Notes: generated by a model not told the origin, from the sequence alone. A stretch of DNA of 20,435 nt from Butyricicoccus_A sp964513445 (GCA_964513445.1 CAZEMM010000033.1:1-20435), one strand, 5' to 3'; positions 1 to 6,559 are shown, counted from the first letter of the stretch. A program made the numbers and translations.

Positions 1-3
1 AAT

Positions 4-570
4 TTATACAAATTCTTTTTTTTTGTTTACATAGGTGCGCAGCGCTTCACCAAAGCGCTGGAAGTGTACGATCTCACGTTCACGCAGGAATTTGATAGGA
101 TCGCGCACATCCGGGTCGTCGATCAGCCGGAGCAGATTGTCATAGGTCAGGCGGGCTTTTTGCTCTGCTGCCATATCCTCAAACAGGTCAGCGATCGCAT
201 CGCCAGTCGATTGCAGCGTGGACGCGCTGAATGGCATGCCGCTTGCCGCCTGCGGATAAATACCGGTGGTGTGATCAACGAAGTAGGCGTCAAAGCCGCT
301 TTTTTTGATCTGCTCAGGTGTCAGGCAGCGCGTCAGCTGATAGACGATGGCGCCGATCATCTCGCAGTGCGCCAGCTCTTCCGTACCGATATCCGTCAGG
401 ATGGCCTTACCCTGCGCATATGGCTGCGCGTATCGCTGTGTCAGATAGCGCATAGCGGCGCCCAATTCACCGTCAGGGCCGCCTAGCTGTGTGATGATGA
501 GCTTTGCCATGGCGGGATCCGGCCGGCAGATGCGAACCGGATACAGCAATTTCTTATCATAATCCCACAT
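4..570 (-). CDS. cotJC: Spore coat protein CotJC, manganese-catalase family
   Basis: The 188-residue protein belongs to the CotJC branch of the dimanganese catalase family. It forms part of the spore coat with CotJA and may also remove hydrogen peroxide. Metal-ligand-type residues of the four-helix bundle are visible: E35 in GGPDGELGAAM, E65 and H68 in TEELAH, E136 in AAEQKAR, and E166/H169 in EREIVH. The length matches the family. The ATG at 570 follows GGGAAGG, and only 3 bases separate it from the cotJB stop, so translation is probably coupled. It is the last gene of a cotJA-cotJB-cotJC operon. Its stop lies 4 bases from the window edge, so any terminator is out of view. Catalase activity of CotJC is a family property, not shown here. 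Confidence 0.93.
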   Translation of the reverse strand: MWDYDKKLLYPVRICRPDPAMAKLIITQLGGPDGELGAAMRYLTQRYAQPYAQGKAILTDIGTEELAHCEMIGAIVYQLTRCLTPEQIKKSGFDAYFVDHTTGIYPQAASGMPFSASTLQSTGDAIADLFEDMAAEQKARLTYDNLLRLIDDPDVRDPIKFLREREIVHFQRFGEALRTYVNKKKEFV

Positions 571-573
571 GGT

Positions 574-825
574 TCACACCTTCCCTTCCCACGGCCACGG
601 CTCGTCGATCCAGTTCCAACGCTTTTCCTGCCCGGCATCCGACAGCTTGAGCGGGCCAAAGTGCTTGAGATAGGCGTCCTCCGCCTGCTTGGCCTGCCGC
701 GTCATGCTGCGGAAATATTGCAGCGCGGCCTCATCGTCGGGATGGCTGTCAAGGAACATGGCCGTGTCAATTGCGGAAAACTGGTGCTGACGCACCATTT
801 GCATTGCCTGCTGCTGCTCAGTCAC
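574..825 (-). CDS. cotJB: Spore coat protein CotJB
   Basis: This is an 83-residue CotJB-family protein (usual length about 85-90), a small spore coat component needed with CotJA and CotJC to build a coat sub-layer. Family features include an N-terminal helix with DTAMFLDSHPDDEAAL, then YFRSMTRQAKQAEDAYLKHFGPL, and a tryptophan-rich end (RWNWIDEPWPWEGK). An in-frame upstream extension reaching 936 exists, but the GTG at 825 is chosen. It has AGGAGG at 835-840 with a 9-base gap, starts exactly where family homology begins, and the extension overlaps cotJA in another frame. GTG and the cotJA stop overlap by 8 bases (gtgactga), implying translational coupling. Confidence 0.88.
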   Translation of the reverse strand: MTEQQQAMQMVRQHQFSAIDTAMFLDSHPDDEAALQYFRSMTRQAKQAEDAYLKHFGPLKLSDAGQEKRWNWIDEPWPWEGKV

Positions 826-1045
826 AAGCGACCGCCTCCTCTCCGATAAACGGTTTATCGAGGTCAGCGAACACCGTGCCGCGCGCAAGACCGACATCCG
901 GCTTGTAAATATTTTGCCACAGCTGATCCGGGACAAAGCCCATTGCCAGCGCGAGTAAATTATAGTTCAAAACAAATCCGGGGCTGGAAGCTGCATCCTG
1001 CGGAATTACCGCATGCTTTGCCCCGTTAGGCGTTTCCTGAGCCAT
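818..1045 (-). CDS. cotJA: Spore coat associated protein CotJA
   Basis: The 75-residue protein matches the CotJA family. The diagnostic stretch is LAMGFVPDQLWQNIYKPD followed by GTVFADLDKPF, corresponding to the family pattern LAxAYVPxQ…Y…GTxFPELxxPF. The start is placed at the ATG at 1045 because an AGAAAGG element sits 11 bases upstream. The alternative ATG at 1057 abuts that element with no spacer. It is the first gene of the cotJABC operon and its end overlaps cotJB. Expression is expected in the mother cell during sporulation, consistent with the promoter-like element at 1096-1122. Confidence 0.85.
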   Translation of the reverse strand: MAQETPNGAKHAVIPQDAASSPGFVLNYNLLALAMGFVPDQLWQNIYKPDVGLARGTVFADLDKPFIGEEAVACD

Positions 1046-1095
1046 ATCGTCACGCATCCTTTCTGTAAAATAATGGGACGAAGTGTTCCCATTCC

Positions 1096-1122
1096 AGTGT
1101 ATGCGTACCCATGATATTCGGT
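1096..1122 (-). promoter_or_regulatory. Possible mother-cell sigma (SigE/SigK-type) promoter of cotJABC
   Basis: On the minus strand CATACACT (1096-1103) matches the -10 consensus of SigE (CATACAnT) and most of SigK (CATAnnnTA). An ACC (1120-1122) lies 16 bases upstream, which suits the short SigK -35 (AC). No good SigE -35 is seen at the usual spacing. It sits about 40 bases upstream of the cotJA ribosome binding site. The motifs are short, so confidence is limited. Confidence 0.35.
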
Positions 1123-1145
1123 GAGCTGCCGTGTCGCTGATGCGC

Positions 1146-1182
1146 GCAAAAAAACGGCGTCTTCCGCTTTGCGGATGCGCCG
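1146..1182 (-). terminator. Intrinsic terminator after the PF06541 membrane protein gene
   Basis: Reading the minus strand, GGCG-CA-TCCGC, loop AAA, GCGGA-AGA-CGCC is followed by G and seven T. The stem has a small internal loop. It lies downstream of the gene ending at 1247 and upstream of the cotJ promoter-like element, so it separates the two units. Confidence 0.7.
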
Positions 1183-1246
1183 GTACAATACAACACCCCG
1201 TCTGCAAACTGTATCGTACTGTCTGACAGATGGGGTGGGTATTGCC

Positions 1247-2065
1247 TTATTTTTTGATATTCTGCCTAAACTGCTCCAGCGCACTGGAAAAGCGGCGGCT
1301 GGTAGCGGTTGGATGGGCGCGCAGCAGGGCGCGGTTGAGATAACGGTTGCCGTTTGCCGCGCGGCGGTTGAATTCCGCAAGCAACTGTTCTCTGCGCTGT
1401 TCCAGCGCACCCAGACGGCGACGACGATCCTCGCGTGCCTCAGTGCTCAGCTCCTGTAGCTTATCGCGCGCCTCGGCGCGTGCCAGTTCAAGCTGAACCC
1501 TTGTGGTATCCAGCTGTGTATGGATGCGCTCCAGCTCCTCCAGCAGGTGACGCAGGTTGAATGCGGCGCGGAAGGCGACGGCGAAATCGCTGATGAATTC
1601 TGCGCTGATGATGAGTACGATCATCAGCTGTGCCAGCAGCGGCAAACGCTCTACCAGCCGCCCGATGGGCGGATGGATGAAATTGACAACAAGAAGAGAC
1701 AGCACTCCCCACGCAATAGAAGATTTTAGGCAGATATACCCGTTGAGATTGCCGAAGCAATGGGTATAATCCCAATAACGCATGTGGAACATGGCTTCCA
1801 TCGCCCAGCCCGTCGCATATTCCAGCAGGGTGGGGAAGATGATACCAAGCACAAAGACGGCCGCTGCATTCTCGCGCACCGGCAGACAGACGATGAGGAT
1901 GCACAGTGCGCCGGAGCCATAGATCGGCAGCAGCGGCGCGCGCAGAAAGCCGCGGTTGACAAATCTTTTCTCCAGCAGGGAGACATAAGCCGATTCAAAG
2001 CACCAGCCGAAAAAACAATAGAGATAGAACAGCAACAGCCATTCCAAAAGCGTGTAGCTATGCAA
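1247..2065 (-). CDS. Integral membrane protein of the PF06541 (putative ABC transporter permease, CmpB-like) family with C-terminal coiled coil
   Basis: The 272-residue protein has about five membrane segments. Residues 1-23 carry the family signature LLLFYLYCFFGWCFES. Next come NRGFLRAPLLPIYGSGAL, then segments around VFVLGIIFPTLLEYATGW, IAWGVLSLLVVNFI and AQLMIVLIISAEFISDF. The last ~95 residues are charged and heptad-like (LEELERIHTQLDTTRVQLELARAEA…LEQRREQLLAEF), suggesting a cytoplasmic coiled coil. The family function is unknown; the 'permease' label is a database name. The start is the TTG at 2065, because GGAGGAAA at 2071-2078 lies 8 bases upstream. An ATG at 2080 has no ribosome binding site and would fall almost at the predicted transcript start. 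An open frame continues to 2386 but crosses the promoter. Confidence 0.75.
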   Translation of the reverse strand: MHSYTLLEWLLLFYLYCFFGWCFESAYVSLLEKRFVNRGFLRAPLLPIYGSGALCILIVCLPVRENAAAVFVLGIIFPTLLEYATGWAMEAMFHMRYWDYTHCFGNLNGYICLKSSIAWGVLSLLVVNFIHPPIGRLVERLPLLAQLMIVLIISAEFISDFAVAFRAAFNLRHLLEELERIHTQLDTTRVQLELARAEARDKLQELSTEAREDRRRRLGALEQRREQLLAEFNRRAANGNRYLNRALLRAHPTATSRRFSSALEQFRQNIKK

Positions 2066-2092
2066 CGGGATTTCCTCCATTTCTATGCTGAT

Positions 2093-2121
2093 AGTATAAC
2101 GGAATATGTCGAAAAATGCAA
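2093..2121 (-). promoter_or_regulatory. SigA-type promoter of the PF06541 membrane protein gene
   Basis: On the minus strand TTGCAT (2116-2121), a 17-base spacer and TATACT (2093-2098). The predicted start near 2086 leaves a leader of only about 20 bases, just enough for the GGAGGAAA element and TTG start at 2065. Confidence 0.6.
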
Positions 2122-2137
2122 ATAGATATGGTATACT
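2109..2137 (+). promoter_or_regulatory. Probable promoter of the SDR gene, overlapping the divergent promoter
   Basis: TCGAAA (2109-2114), a 17-base spacer and TATACT (2132-2137), with the extended -10 dinucleotide TG at 2129-2130. The weak -35 is offset by the extended -10. Its -35 and spacer overlap the -35 of the opposite promoter (2116-2121). Confidence 0.45.
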
Positions 2138-2234
2138 TATAGCACAACCATTGTTCGGCGTTTCAAACAGCGGTATTCCGACGCCGCGAGAGAAAACGCC
2201 ACGCCGTTTATTTTTGCTGAAAGAGGGTTTCACG

Positions 2235-2990
2235 ATGAAAACTGCTTTGATTACCGGAGCGTCCTCCGGTATTGGGCGCGATATCGCCCGTGAGCTGAGT
2301 GCGCGCGGCTGGCGGCTGCTGCTTGTGGCGCGCCGCCGCAAACGTTTGGAAGAACTGGCACAGCAGCTGGGTACACCGTGCCGCATTTATGTGTGCGATG
2401 TGGCAAAGGAGGCCAATTGCCGCTGGCTGTATGAACGGGCAAAGGAGCAGGACGTCAGTCTGCTTGTCAATGCGGCAGGCTTCGGTCTGTATGGTGACTT
2501 TATTGAGACCGATCTGGAGCGCGAGCTGGAGATGATCGACGTCAATATCCGTGCCGTGCATATTCTGACCAAGCTGTTTCTGTGTGATTTTGTCGCGCGC
2601 GATGAGGGACGCATTCTCAATGTGGCGTCGTCTGCCGGCTTTTTGCCCGGGCCGCTGCTGGCAACGTATTATGCGACAAAGAACTATGTGGTGCGGCTGA
2701 GCGAGGCGATTTATGAGGAGCTGCGCACCATAGGCAGCAAGGTTACGATCAGTTGTCTGTGCCCCGGTCCGGTGGATACGGAATTTAACCGTGTGGCGGG
2801 CGTTCAATTTGCCATTGGCTCGCTTCCAAGCGCGACGGTTGCCAAGCAGGCGGTGGATGGTGCGCTTGCCGGAAAGCTGCTGATCGTGCCGGGCGGCACA
2901 GTCAAGCTGGGCGTGTTCGCCTCGCGCTTTGCGCCGACCAAGCCATTGCTGCGCATTGTGCGCGGAATTCAGCAGAGAAAGGGCGAATAA
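2235..2990 (+). CDS. Short-chain dehydrogenase/reductase (SDR) family oxidoreductase
   Basis: This 251-residue classical SDR carries an NAD(P)-binding TGASSGIG at residues 7-14, arginines after strand 2 (VARRRKRLEEL) that favour NADP(H), NAAG at 79-82, N104, the catalytic serine pair near 132-133, and Y145-x3-K149 (YYATK). CPGPVDTEF follows the active site. The substrate cannot be read from sequence; relatives are annotated as acyl-CoA/3-oxoacyl or general ketone reductases. The ATG at 2235 has GAGGG 7 bases upstream. The frame is open back to 2106 but that part crosses the promoter and lacks homology. It is monocistronic with a terminator at 3020-3052. Confidence 0.88.
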   Translation: MKTALITGASSGIGRDIARELSARGWRLLLVARRRKRLEELAQQLGTPCRIYVCDVAKEANCRWLYERAKEQDVSLLVNAAGFGLYGDFIETDLERELEMIDVNIRAVHILTKLFLCDFVARDEGRILNVASSAGFLPGPLLATYYATKNYVVRLSEAIYEELRTIGSKVTISCLCPGPVDTEFNRVAGVQFAIGSLPSATVAKQAVDGALAGKLLIVPGGTVKLGVFASRFAPTKPLLRIVRGIQQRKGE

Positions 2991-3019
2991 AGCCCGCAAA
3001 AGCAGCATAGCATGACCGC

Positions 3020-3052
3020 AGACACTCACCGCATGTGTGGGTGTCTATTTTT
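3020..3052 (+). terminator. Intrinsic terminator after the SDR gene
   Basis: AGACACTCAC (3020-3029), a 7-base loop and GTGGGTGTCT (3037-3046; one T·G pair), then ATTTTTA. It lies 29 bases past the stop codon. Confidence 0.75.
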
Positions 3053-3078
3053 ATGCGAAGGGCTTTCTTTGATTGACA

Positions 3079-3106
3079 TAAAAAGCGGCTCCCAAAAGGG
3101 AACCGC
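3079..3106 (-). terminator. Intrinsic terminator after the sodium:solute symporter gene
   Basis: On the minus strand AGCGGTTCCC, loop TTTT and GGGAGCCGCT (one T·G pair), followed by TTTTTA. It lies about 32 bases beyond the symporter stop codon and faces the SDR terminator. Confidence 0.82.
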
Positions 3107-3137
3107 TCTGTGCTTTCCGAGATTTTTTTGAGATGGG

Positions 3138-4751
3138 TTATGCCAGTACCAATGGGGAGAAGATGATGTACATCACAACGACGACCAATGCGCCGACAAT
3201 TGCCCACAGTTTGCCGGTCTTCCACGGCGTCATGTCCATGACATGCGCATCCGGCATTTCCCAATCGGTCTTGCGCGGACGCAGCTTGATGCATGCGAAA
3301 TAAATGACGCACTGTACGAGGAAGCAGACAAATACCCAGTACAGGTAATGAATCTTGTCAAATAAGGTAAAGTAGCCGATTGCATACAGAATGATATGTA
3401 CCGGTACGCCGATCTTCGGCGCGATGGATGGCGCGCGTTTGCTGAGCATGCCGAACAGTACTGCGCACAGAATCGGCATGGAGAACAGACCCCAGCACTC
3501 GTTGATAAAGTTCATAATACCGGAACCGAAGAACATGATAAACGGCGAGATGATGATCGCCAGAATGCCGACGATCAGGCCAAAGTACTTACCGACCTTA
3601 ACGACCTTTTCCGCGCTTGCCTTTTTGCCCCAGATTGGCTTCCAGACATTCAGCGTAAAGATCGTGGACGCGGAATTGAGGACCGAATTAAACGAGGACA
3701 GGATTGCGCCAAACATAACGGCTGCAAAGAAGCCCATGACCGGCTTCGGCAAAACCTGAAGCACCAGAGCCGGATACGCGGTGTCGCCGTCAAACGCGCC
3801 GCCTGACGAGGTCGAGCCGAGCAGCTGGTAGGCAATGATGCCCGGGATGACGATGACAAATACGTCCAAGCACTTAAAGAAGCCTGCCCAGATCGCGCCC
3901 TTCTGAGATTCAGCCAGGTTCTTGCCGCCCAGCGAACGCTGAATGATCGACTGGTTGGTTGCCCAGTAGAACAGGTTGTTGACGAACATGCCTGTGAACA
4001 GCAGCGGCCACGGAATATACGGCGCCATGGAATCCGCCGGAGACCAGGCGTTCATCTTTTCCGGCGTTGCGGAGATAAAATGCTCGATACCGGCAAAGAA
4101 TCCGCCGCCATCCAGCTTGCCCAGCGCGATGATGCCCAAAATCGGAATCATGAAGCCGCCGATAATCAGGCCGACGCCGTTGATGGTGTCAGAGTATGCA
4201 ACGGCCTTCAAGCCGCCGAATACCGAATAGCACATGCCGATGATACCGGTTGCAAAGCAAACAATCAAAATGCCGGTAAAGTAGCTGACGTTAAAAATTG
4301 CGCTGATATCGAAAATCTTTTCCAGCGCAACTGCACCGGAGTACAAAATGGTTGGCAGCATTGTGATAACATATGCGAACAGAAACATAATGGAAAACAT
4401 ACGCATCGTCGCGGTGTCGTATCGCTTCTCATAAAACTCAGGGATGGTCGCAATGCCGCCCTTGAGGAATTTCGGAAGCAGAACAAACGCCAGAATGATC
4501 AGTGCAAAGGCAGAGGTGGCCTCCCATGCCATCGTTGCCATAGAACCGGAAAATGCCTGGCCGTTCGTGCCTACCAGCTGTTCTGCCGAGAGATTGGTCA
4601 TCATCAGCGAGCCGGCGATGACGATGCCCGGCAGACCGCGGCCCGCCAGGAAATAGCCTTCCTCAGTATCCAGCTTTTCATCGCGCGTCTTATACGCGGA
4701 CAAAATCGCTACAAACACAGTGAAGGCAATGAACTCAATTACAACTAACAT
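3138..4751 (-). CDS. Sodium:solute symporter (SSS/SLC5 family, YidK-like)
   Basis: The 537-residue polytopic membrane protein belongs to the SSS family, which couples Na+ influx to uptake of sugars, polyols, vitamins or amino acids. Hallmarks are an N-terminal YFLAGRGLPGIVIAGSLMMTNLSAEQLVGTNGQAF, FGGLKAVAYSDTINGVGLI, YWATNQSIIQRSLGGKNLAESQKGA (the Q-x-R segment typical of sugar-type members) and LSSFNSVLNSASTIFTLNVW. About 13-14 membrane segments are apparent. The ATG at 4751 has AAGGAG 8 bases upstream; an 11-codon open extension has no homology. Substrate is unknown. A sugar or inositol is plausible because of the YidK-like character and the inositol genes in the window, but those genes are 7 kb away. 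The upstream region suggests control by the nearby AraC-type regulator. Confidence 0.9.
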   Translation of the reverse strand: MLVVIEFIAFTVFVAILSAYKTRDEKLDTEEGYFLAGRGLPGIVIAGSLMMTNLSAEQLVGTNGQAFSGSMATMAWEATSAFALIILAFVLLPKFLKGGIATIPEFYEKRYDTATMRMFSIMFLFAYVITMLPTILYSGAVALEKIFDISAIFNVSYFTGILIVCFATGIIGMCYSVFGGLKAVAYSDTINGVGLIIGGFMIPILGIIALGKLDGGGFFAGIEHFISATPEKMNAWSPADSMAPYIPWPLLFTGMFVNNLFYWATNQSIIQRSLGGKNLAESQKGAIWAGFFKCLDVFVIVIPGIIAYQLLGSTSSGGAFDGDTAYPALVLQVLPKPVMGFFAAVMFGAILSSFNSVLNSASTIFTLNVWKPIWGKKASAEKVVKVGKYFGLIVGILAIIISPFIMFFGSGIMNFINECWGLFSMPILCAVLFGMLSKRAPSIAPKIGVPVHIILYAIGYFTLFDKIHYLYWVFVCFLVQCVIYFACIKLRPRKTDWEMPDAHVMDMTPWKTGKLWAIVGALVVVVMYIIFSPLVLA

Positions 4752-4783
4752 GTAACACACTCCTTCTTCAAAACACTCTCCCA

Positions 4784-4814
4784 ATTGCGCGGGTGTCTCG
4801 GAATCACCCGCAAT
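4784..4814 (-). repeat. Leader stem-loop close to the symporter start
   Basis: ATTGC(GC)GGGTG at 4784-4795 pairs with CACCCGCAAT at 4805-4814, giving 10 base pairs with a 2-base bulge and a 9-base loop. It lies 20 bases upstream of the ribosome binding site. No T-run follows on the minus strand, so it is not a simple terminator. Confidence 0.5.
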
Positions 4815-4857
4815 GCAGAAACTGACAAGCTCCTATTCTTATCCGCTTCATACACAG

Positions 4858-4886
4858 GTCTGCCTGATGTGATACATCCGGCAGAC
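4858..4886 (-). repeat. Strong stem-loop near the predicted 5' end of the symporter mRNA
   Basis: GTCTGCC-T-GATGT (4858-4870), 3-base loop and ACATC-C-GGCAGAC (4874-4886): 12 pairs around one mismatch. If the promoter at 4898-4928 is real, the hairpin starts within about 10 bases of the transcript end, a position typical of 5' stabilising hairpins. A protein-binding dyad is the alternative. Confidence 0.5.
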
Positions 4887-4897
4887 TTGCATATATG

Positions 4898-4951
4898 ATT
4901 TTATGCAGACGTCCTAACCTGGAATCAATAGGTTTGTTCAAAAAATGTTCA
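4898..4951 (-). promoter_or_regulatory. Possible activator-dependent promoter of the symporter with tandem TGTTCA motifs
   Basis: On the minus strand TTGATT (4923-4928) is followed by weak -10 options: CATAAA at 17 bases or TAAAAT (4898-4903) at 19. Directly upstream lie two TGTTCA repeats (plus-strand 4935-4940 and 4946-4951), 11 bases apart, one helical turn. The plus-strand string AAAAATGTTC (4941-4950) is identical to ten bases of the dyad arm at the araC promoter (6674-6683). A poor promoter with regulator sites abutting the -35 is the usual layout for an AraC-type activator. Confidence 0.35.
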
Positions 4952-5061
4952 CAAATTTTCAATCAAAAATCATACAATATATACAAAAAATATTCTCAAC
5001 TAATGCGCAGCATATTTTGCTCTTTGACCAAAAATATGACCAAATCTAAAAATAATACAAC

Positions 5062-5110
5062 AAAAAACGCAAAAAGCCGCCGTGTCGTTCCTGTGCGACA
5101 CGGCGGCTTT
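5062..5110 (-). terminator. Strong intrinsic terminator (minus strand)
   Basis: A perfect 15-bp stem, 5073-5087 with 5096-5110 (CGACACGGCGGC core), and an 8-base loop. On the minus strand it is followed by TTTTTGCGTTTTTT. On the plus strand only TTTCTT follows, so the functional direction is minus. There is no protein gene upstream on that strand, which is why a small RNA or regulated leader is proposed. Confidence 0.8.
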
Positions 5111-5245
5111 CTTACAACAACAAAAGGTAATTTTGTGAAGTAGCAAGTAATACAGACGAAATACGGCTCCTGAATTCCGCCCCGGCAGACAAAATGAAAC
5201 GTATTTCCATACCTCTCGGGGAATTGTCGTCTGTACAACTAACTG
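5062..5245 (-). ncRNA. Candidate structured small RNA (unidentified) with own promoter and terminator
   Basis: Read on the minus strand, a promoter (5251-5279) should start RNA near 5244. A 9-bp closing stem follows (5227-5235 with 5151-5159, TACAGACGA/TCGTCTGTA). Inside it lie two further complementary pairs in interleaved order: CGGGG and AATT of 5217-5225 with 5173-5184, and 5200-5207 with 5158-5165 (8 bp, sharing two bases with the closing stem). Interleaving means a pseudoknot or two alternative folds. A perfect 15-bp terminator hairpin with T-runs ends the unit, giving about 180 nt. No credible reading frame is present. It may be a free-standing RNA, or a riboswitch-like leader of the symporter 300 bases downstream. 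I do not recognise a known class, and a DNA-level palindromic repeat is also possible. Confidence 0.45.
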
Positions 5246-5250
5246 AAAAT

Positions 5251-5279
5251 ATGATATCATGAATTACGACAAAAGGCAA
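5251..5279 (-). promoter_or_regulatory. SigA-type promoter upstream of the candidate small RNA
   Basis: On the minus strand TTGCCT (5274-5279), a 17-base spacer and TATCAT (5251-5256, five of six consensus bases). Confidence 0.5.
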
Positions 5280-5371
5280 GTTTTTTTTACGGGGTGCAAA
5301 AGATTTTTAACTCTTCTGACAACATCACTGCGTGTTTTATGGCTAAATAGTCATATAGTAAAACATTTTTG

Positions 5372-5410
5372 TTGTTCTCATAGTAGCATAGAAGTAGACT
5401 AGACAAGTCT
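5372..5410 (+). promoter_or_regulatory. Possible promoter and small dyad upstream of the XRE regulator
   Basis: TTGTTC (5372-5377), a 17-base spacer and TAGACT (5395-5400). The -10 is overlapped by the short dyad AGACT-AGACA-AGTCT (5396-5410), a position suited to autoregulation by the downstream HTH protein. Both elements are weak. Confidence 0.33.
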
Positions 5411-5439
5411 CGACACTAGAAGAAGCAGGGGCGAAGCCT

Positions 5440-5664
5440 ATGAACAATTACTATAAACGTCTGCGAGAGCTGCGCGAAGACCATGACCTGACACAGGTGC
5501 AGGTTGCGGCGTATCTTGGGATGCAGCAGCCGCAGTATTGCCGGTATGAGCGCGGGCTGCGGGATATTCCGACCGATGTGCTCATTCGACTGGCGCAATA
5601 CTATAAAACCTCCGCGGATTACATTTTGGAGTTGACAGATAAACCCATCCCGTATTGGAAATAG
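5440..5664 (+). CDS. Small XRE-family helix-turn-helix regulator
   Basis: This 74-residue protein is little more than one Cro/C1-type HTH domain. Residues 4-40 read YYKRLRELREDHDLTQVQVAAYLGMQQPQYCRYERGLRD, with the turn and recognition helix in LTQVQVAAYLGMQQPQYCRYE, and the tail IPTDVLIRLAQYYKTSADYILELTDKP is typical of the family. It has no effector or membrane domain. The ribosome binding site (CAGGGG, about 10 bases upstream) is modest. It is monocistronic, ends at a terminator shared with the convergent araC-type gene, and may control its own promoter. The target is unknown. Confidence 0.88.
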   Translation: MNNYYKRLRELREDHDLTQVQVAAYLGMQQPQYCRYERGLRDIPTDVLIRLAQYYKTSADYILELTDKPIPYWK

Positions 5665-5694
5665 AAAAAACCACCCGGTCGAGGGTGGTTTTTT
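5665..5694. terminator. Bidirectional terminator between the XRE and AraC-type genes
   Basis: AAAAAACCACCC, 6-base loop, GGGTGGTTTTTT: a perfect symmetric hairpin with T-runs in both directions. It sits directly after the XRE stop and 16 bases past the stop of the convergent araC-type gene. Confidence 0.92.
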
Positions 5695-5710
5695 GACTCA
5701 TGATGCATTG

Positions 5711-6538
5711 TTACGATTTTCGATTGCGCTTTTGCCACTCGCGCGGCGGAATGCCGAATACCTTGTGAAAAGCACGCGAAAAATGCAGCTGATTTGGATA
5801 ACCGACGGAGCGTGCGATTGTGGCGATGGAGGCCGCGCCGCGCTCCAGATAGGTGCAGGCAACCTGCATGCGGTAGCGGATGAGATATTCCTGCGTGGTC
5901 ATGCCGGTCGTGTCGCGGAACAGCTTGCCGAGATAGCTGCGATTGAGTCCGCAGTATTCCGCCACGTCCTCTACGGAGATGTCCTGCGGGTATTTACGCT
6001 GAATATACCGAATGGACTTTTCAACATAGTAGCGCTGTAGATTGGCGATTTTGGGATGGCCGGGACAGGGCGTTTCCTGTAGCAGGCAGTCGAGCGTTTC
6101 CATCGCAAGCCCAACCGCGCGCAACGCGCTGTATTCGCACTGTGGATCGGTAAGCGTGGCAAACAGCTCGGCGGTCCGGTTCGCATCCGGCAGGCTAAGC
6201 GTCGGCTTGGACGGCGTTAGGCCCGCCAGCTGCAGGATATCGACGGCAGAGGAGTCGGTCAGCTCCATCCACATGGCGTCGAACGGCTGCGTGCCCATTC
6301 CGGTGAAATTGGCGCAGACGCCGGGGAACAGCACGAAAAGCATGCCGGGCGCTATGCTGTGCGTACAGGTGCCGAGCTTGATGGAGCCTGTTCCACAGGT
6401 CACATACACGAGAATGGTGTGTTCCACCAGGAACGGAAGGAGCGGCGCTTCCTGATCACTTGAAAATCGTCCGTATTGGCTTAGGGACAGTTCTGCGAAG
6501 CGCGCGGCGTCGCAGAAGCGGGTTGTTGTTTCAGCCAT
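5711..6538 (-). CDS. AraC-family transcriptional regulator with N-terminal cupin-like sensor
   Basis: The 275-residue regulator has an AraC-type ligand-binding domain at residues ~15-160 (including VEHTILVYVTCGTGSIKLGTCTHSIAPGMLFVLFPGVCANF). A C-terminal double HTH follows at ~175-272: ISVEDVAEYCGLNRSYLGKLF for the first helix pair and ASIATIARSVGYPNQLHFSRAFHKVFGIPPREW for the second. This architecture is usual for activators of sugar-uptake and sugar-use genes. The ATG at 6538 has AAGGAGAG 7 bases upstream. Its promoter is covered by a large dyad (6646-6686), implying autoregulation. A matching half-site upstream of the symporter makes that gene a candidate target. The ligand is unknown. Confidence 0.9.
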   Translation of the reverse strand: MAETTTRFCDAARFAELSLSQYGRFSSDQEAPLLPFLVEHTILVYVTCGTGSIKLGTCTHSIAPGMLFVLFPGVCANFTGMGTQPFDAMWMELTDSSAVDILQLAGLTPSKPTLSLPDANRTAELFATLTDPQCEYSALRAVGLAMETLDCLLQETPCPGHPKIANLQRYYVEKSIRYIQRKYPQDISVEDVAEYCGLNRSYLGKLFRDTTGMTTQEYLIRYRMQVACTYLERGAASIATIARSVGYPNQLHFSRAFHKVFGIPPREWQKRNRKS

Positions 6539-6559
6539 AACAATTCTCTCCTTGTTCGC

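Larger units (their letters stand above)
4752..5061. other. AT-rich upstream region and leader of the symporter gene
   Basis: No protein gene is credible here. The stretch holds, on the minus strand, two leader hairpins (4784-4814 and 4858-4886), a weak promoter candidate (4898-4928) and tandem TGTTCA motifs (4935-4951). A second weak promoter candidate is TTGAGA at 4994-4999 with TATGAT at 4969-4974, spaced 19. The rest is low-complexity A/T sequence up to the terminator of the candidate small RNA. Confidence 0.5.

Noticed and set aside
2066..2386. Upstream extension of the PF06541 membrane protein
   Set aside because: It runs through the promoter and into the SDR coding region, whereas the membrane protein's homology and a strong ribosome binding site begin at 2065.
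4895..5143. 82-codon plus-strand frame in the symporter upstream region
   Set aside because: It is low-complexity, lysine/asparagine-rich translation of A-rich DNA, runs through the terminator hairpin and has no convincing ribosome binding site.
5062..5245. Identification of the candidate RNA as 6S RNA, a T-box or a named riboswitch
   Set aside because: The length is compatible with 6S RNA, but the closing stem does not join the RNA ends and no promoter-mimicking bubble is evident. No T-box specifier/TGG element or consensus of a riboswitch known to me could be matched.
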